A stretch of DNA of 21,593 nucleotides from a virus, in the IMG/VR virus record IMGVR_UViG_3300036651_000286, positions 1-21,593 of that record. One strand, given 5' to 3'. The position numbers and the translations under genes are program-made. Positions 19,586-21,593 of the stretch are shown here, one piece after another; the first letter of the stretch is position 1, and the number at the start of each line of letters is the position of its first letter. Below the pieces are notes generated by a model. That model ran no database searches. It worked only from the letters and a program-made list of their open reading frames with translations, and was not told the DNA's origin.

Positions 19586-19947
19586 GTGATTTAACATTTG
19601 GACAAAGAGCAGTAGGTTTGAGTTTTAACCCGTCGGATAACCCGGTTGTTGGACAACTCAAGCAAGAAATATCAGACTTCATCGACACCTGTGATGTCCT
19701 TCGGGATGAGTCAACAGACGCAGACGTAAAGCGCATGTACGCAATCGCTATCACTGAAGCGCAAACTGCTCAGATGTGGGCAGTTAAGGCAGCAACGTGG
19801 GACCTGGAAGCAGTCGTAAACGCACCAGCCGAAGCACCCGTTGACAGCAACGCTATCACTACCAGCGATGCAACGCCCGCAGCCGACGTACTTGACCCGG
19901 CACCACAAAGCCCTGAACCAACCGTAAACGACGCACCGAGCGTATAA
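19582..19947 (+). CDS. Acb2/Tad1-like hairpin-domain protein (candidate anti-CBASS/anti-Thoeris sponge), 121 aa
   Basis: Residues 1-74 are a helical hairpin: LTFGQRAVGLSFNPSDNPVV, a helix with LKQEISDFIDTCDVLRD, then the conserved ITEAQTAQMWAVKAATW (57-73). I recall that proteins with FGQ-AVGLxFNPS and ITEAQTAQMWAVKA are placed with the Acb2/Tad1 hairpin domain. Phage Acb2 and Tad1 bind and sequester cyclic nucleotide signals of CBASS and Thoeris defence. The ending QMWAVKA parallels the 'LQTGFMxLVRA' helix of classical Acb2. Residues 75-121 are an added Ala/Pro/Asp-rich tail of unknown role. The assignment is from memory of the motif and needs a profile search. Confidence 0.45.
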   Translation: MSDLTFGQRAVGLSFNPSDNPVVGQLKQEISDFIDTCDVLRDESTDADVKRMYAIAITEAQTAQMWAVKAATWDLEAVVNAPAEAPVDSNAITTSDATPAADVLDPAPQSPEPTVNDAPSV

Positions 19948-19966
19948 GTAGAGAGGACAGAACACC

Positions 19967-20347
19967 ATGGAGCCCCTACAGGTAAAAGCTCAGTTGCAAG
20001 GGGGAAACCGCCTCAAAGACGGTTCCGTGAGTATGCGGTTTGTGACTGAAGAAGAAATTGGTACCGAACTTTTTGCTCACATCGACAGCTACTTCCAGCA
20101 TAGGGGGTGGTTACTATTCCGCCCGAACCAATTTGAAGACTCAGAAATTCCGAAAGACGATGCGGAGATCGACGGTGCCGAACCGTTATGGAAACGTCAA
20201 CAGCGTACTATCTACAAACTATTTATGCTCAGGGGTGGCAAACCGAGTGAGTTCCATACCTTTTATAGAAAGCAGATGGAACTGGTGCAAGAGCAGCTTG
20301 GTAATGCCATAGAAGCAGAGGAGAACAGACATGCCCCGAAGTCATGA
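19967..20347 (+). CDS. Conserved phage protein of unknown function, 126 aa
   Basis: GGNRLKDGSVSMRFVTEEEI near the N-terminus and GWLLFRPNQFEDSEIPKDDA, then a helical C-terminal region (FHTFYRKQMELVQEQLGNAI). The pattern 'GNR.KDGSvs..F.T..Ei' and 'GwLlF.pn' is one I know from recombination-operon proteins in many phages, without a defined function. GAGAGG lies upstream. Its end overlaps the next gene by 17 bases. Context suggests a DNA-metabolism accessory role. Confidence 0.65.
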   Translation: MEPLQVKAQLQGGNRLKDGSVSMRFVTEEEIGTELFAHIDSYFQHRGWLLFRPNQFEDSEIPKDDAEIDGAEPLWKRQQRTIYKLFMLRGGKPSEFHTFYRKQMELVQEQLGNAIEAEENRHAPKS

Positions 20348-20579
20348 AGCCAGTGTTGCCAGCGGTAAGAAGGCAGCAGAAACTCTAAAGGAGAAATATG
20401 GTAAGGATCACTACAGAAACCTTCGTGCTATTAAGCGAAAACGTCGGACTCCTGGTTATTTTGGCCACCTCAAAGATACGGGGCAAACGGATAAGATTGC
20501 CGAGCTTGGCCGTAAAGGTGCCGAAGCAACCAAAAAACGTAAAAGCCAGTCGTCTCCTAAAGAAAACGGTGGCGTATAA
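20331..20579 (+). CDS. Small basic protein, possible DNA/RNA-binding, 82 aa
   Basis: ASVASGKKAAETLKEKYGKD and a C-terminal ELGRKGAEATKKRK repeat-like Lys/Gly/Ala pattern, with GYFGHLKDTGQTDK in between. It recalls short KGG-type and stress-protein-like repeats. It starts with GAGGAG 7 bases upstream and a 17-base overlap with the previous gene. Likely nucleic-acid binding from its charge; function unknown. Confidence 0.6.
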   Translation: MPRSHEASVASGKKAAETLKEKYGKDHYRNLRAIKRKRRTPGYFGHLKDTGQTDKIAELGRKGAEATKKRKSQSSPKENGGV

Positions 20580-20605
20580 GGACGGTGACATACCGTTTAT
20601 AGAGG

Positions 20606-20914
20606 ATGAAAAGAACCCATGGGATCACTCATAACCATAGCTCAAAGCCCGCGAAGTGGAAAAGTTTTTCAGAAGCGTATGCGGAAAGTGCTCGTAACGG
20701 CGGCGATACGATTCAATGTGAGAATTGCGGAGGTTACTTTGAAAGACCGGACCTTCACCACAAAGTTGGTAGGGTTGCCGCACCTCACCTATATTTCGAT
20801 AAGAGTAATTTAGTCTGGTTATGCAGGAGATGCCACAATGCAGTCCACCAGATTCCTCCCCCGAAACAAGGTCCCGTTAGTTTATCAGAACTTAGAAAGG
20901 CAAGAGATGTTTAG
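20606..20914 (+). CDS. HNH endonuclease, 102 aa
   Basis: Complete HNH finger: CENC (38-41), LHHK (50-53, catalytic His-His), SNLVWLCRRCHN (67-78) with Asn68, Cys73, Cys76 and His77. The two Cys pairs bind zinc and the His/Asn core binds the catalytic metal. Small HNH enzymes in phages can be free-standing homing endonucleases, nicking enzymes, or partners of the terminase. The start has a stop codon two codons before it, so this ATG is the first possible one. AGAGG directly abuts the ATG, unusually close spacing, suggesting weak or coupled initiation. The end overlaps rusA by 8 bases. Confidence 0.85.
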   Translation: MKRTHGITHNHSSKPAKWKSFSEAYAESARNGGDTIQCENCGGYFERPDLHHKVGRVAAPHLYFDKSNLVWLCRRCHNAVHQIPPPKQGPVSLSELRKARDV

Positions 20915-21275
20915 CTTCACTATTAAAGGCCAGCTCGCTACCCTCAATGACCACGATGCCGCCAACCGGACCAACAAGTTCCTAGGGGCAAAACTCAAAC
21001 AGGAAATGACCGATCTGGTAACGTGGCAATGCAAGAAGGTCCAACGGATTACTCGACCCTGCACCTTAGAGTTTGAGTGGTTTTTTTCAGGTAGGCACGA
21101 CCTAGACAATATCAGGTTCGGTGTTAAGTACATTCTTGACGGGATGGTAAAAGCCCGGGTATTGCCTGACGACAACCAGAAATGGGTTATAGGGTTTGAC
21201 GGTGATTCGTTTATCAAAGTTCCCAAAGGTCAAGAAAAAGTGGTGATACACGTAAGCGAATACGAGGATGTCTGA
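20907..21275 (+). CDS. rusA: RusA-family Holliday junction resolvase, 122 aa
   Basis: Contains HDLDNIRFGVKYILDGMVKA (64-83), with the acidic residues Asp65 and Asp67 and Lys74, and VLPDDNQKW (86-94) with Asp88/Asp89, the active-site pattern of RusA, a dimeric nuclease that cuts four-way junctions during phage recombination and before packaging. The start is set at 20907 with AAAGG 7 bases upstream; the frame extends further upstream but would overlap the HNH gene by 77 bases instead of 8. Length matches RusA (about 120). Last of the recombination genes visible. Confidence 0.88.
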   Translation: MFSFTIKGQLATLNDHDAANRTNKFLGAKLKQEMTDLVTWQCKKVQRITRPCTLEFEWFFSGRHDLDNIRFGVKYILDGMVKARVLPDDNQKWVIGFDGDSFIKVPKGQEKVVIHVSEYEDV

Positions 21276-21528
21276 AATGAAACCCCGACGAGTCAAGTTC
21301 TTGATGGTCAATCCCGCAGATTTTATAAGCCTATTCCGCAAGGGGCTAAAACTCCATGCTGGGTATAAAGTCATTAAAGGTGTCCCTGCGGATGCTGAGA
21401 TCATTACCGTCACTTACGATAACTTGCGTAATGCGATAGTGGTGGTGGTGCAATCTGAAACTTATGAAGAAGTGGAACCGGGTGTAATGCCCCCCATACA
21501 AGTAGTTGATATAAACGTGAAAGAGTAA
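21268..21528 (+). CDS. Hypothetical protein after rusA, 86 aa
   Basis: MSEMKPRRVKFLMVNPADFI, then AGYKVIKGVPADAEIITVTY and VVVVQSETYEEVEPGVMPPI: beta-rich single domain. The start at 21268 overlaps rusA by 8 bases; a second ATG at 21277 is possible. Family not recognised. Confidence 0.6.
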   Translation: MSEMKPRRVKFLMVNPADFISLFRKGLKLHAGYKVIKGVPADAEIITVTYDNLRNAIVVVVQSETYEEVEPGVMPPIQVVDINVKE

Positions 21529-21558
21529 CGACCCATACGATAAGGAGATACAGACGAA

Positions 21559-21593
21559 ATGAGCAAGAAGTTAAAAATCGAAATCAACCGTCG
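21559..21593 (+). CDS. Start of a gene cut by the window edge
   Basis: ATG followed by SKKLKIEINRR, preceded by AAGGAG at good spacing; 35 bases visible and the rest lies outside. Too short to name. Confidence 0.6.
   Translation, partial: MSKKLKIEINR

Noticed and set aside
20398-20634. 78-codon plus-strand frame over the small basic gene
   Set aside because: Out-of-frame shadow of the 82-aa gene at 20331, which has the better ribosome binding site and operon overlap.
20838-21275. Longer rusA start at 20838
   Set aside because: Would overlap the HNH gene by 77 bases; the ATG at 20907 has a good ribosome binding site and gives the normal family length.
1-21593. CRISPR array, insertion sequence, integrase or attachment site
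   Set aside because: No regularly spaced repeats with unique spacers, no transposase or recombinase motifs and no long terminal repeats were seen.

Overview
This window is part of a tailed double-stranded DNA bacteriophage genome (Caudoviricetes). It contains a head-and-packaging block (large terminase, portal, scaffold, HK97-fold-type major capsid protein) and a replication/recombination block (RecA, SF2 helicase, DnaB-type helicase, RecB-like nuclease, SSB-like protein, HNH nuclease, RusA). I see no integrase, no lysogeny repressor of a known family, no tRNA and no CRISPR array. The host cannot be named from this sequence. The code is standard, ribosome binding sites are AAGGAG-like, promoters are sigma70-like and base composition is near balanced. 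Two tandem membrane proteins resemble a family I remember from actinobacterial phages, which is only a weak hint.

Layout. Positions 1-8250 (minus strand) run leftward as recA, a 70-aa protein, a ribbon-helix-helix protein, terL, portal, a 119-aa protein, scaffold, major capsid, a 171-aa protein and a 132-aa putative decoration protein, ending in a clear intrinsic terminator at 4-30. Positions 8425-10423 (minus) hold a tightly overlapping cassette of small accessory genes: two paralogous membrane proteins, an HNH-like protein, three small acidic or coiled-coil proteins and a HAD-like phosphatase. Positions 10371-10816 are a 445-bp gene-poor, repeat-rich region that could be an origin or control region. 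A 126-aa protein with a terminase-small-subunit-like tail follows on the minus strand.

The right side is transcribed rightward. A promoter near 11370-11399 opens a leader of over 400 nt carrying a compact, possibly pseudoknotted RNA fold (11512-11614) and two tiny reading frames. The early genes follow: ArdC-like, several small proteins and a RadD-like SF2 helicase. A second structured leader (15007-15143) precedes a replication operon: loader-like protein, DnaB-like helicase, a 97-aa protein, PD-(D/E)XK nuclease, SSB-like protein, small proteins, an Acb2/Tad1-like candidate, HNH nuclease, RusA and a gene cut by the window edge.

The most striking regulatory pattern is a 12-bp word, TTATCTGTGACA, present eight times. 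Seven copies sit at three leftward promoter-like modules, each with a TATACT box, and one lies just upstream of the SF2 helicase gene. This suggests one regulator, probably phage-encoded, that coordinates recombination/packaging with the accessory cassette. The two structured RNA leaders, this operator family and the putative anti-defence genes are the parts most worth following up. All functional names come from motif recognition by eye; no database search was run.
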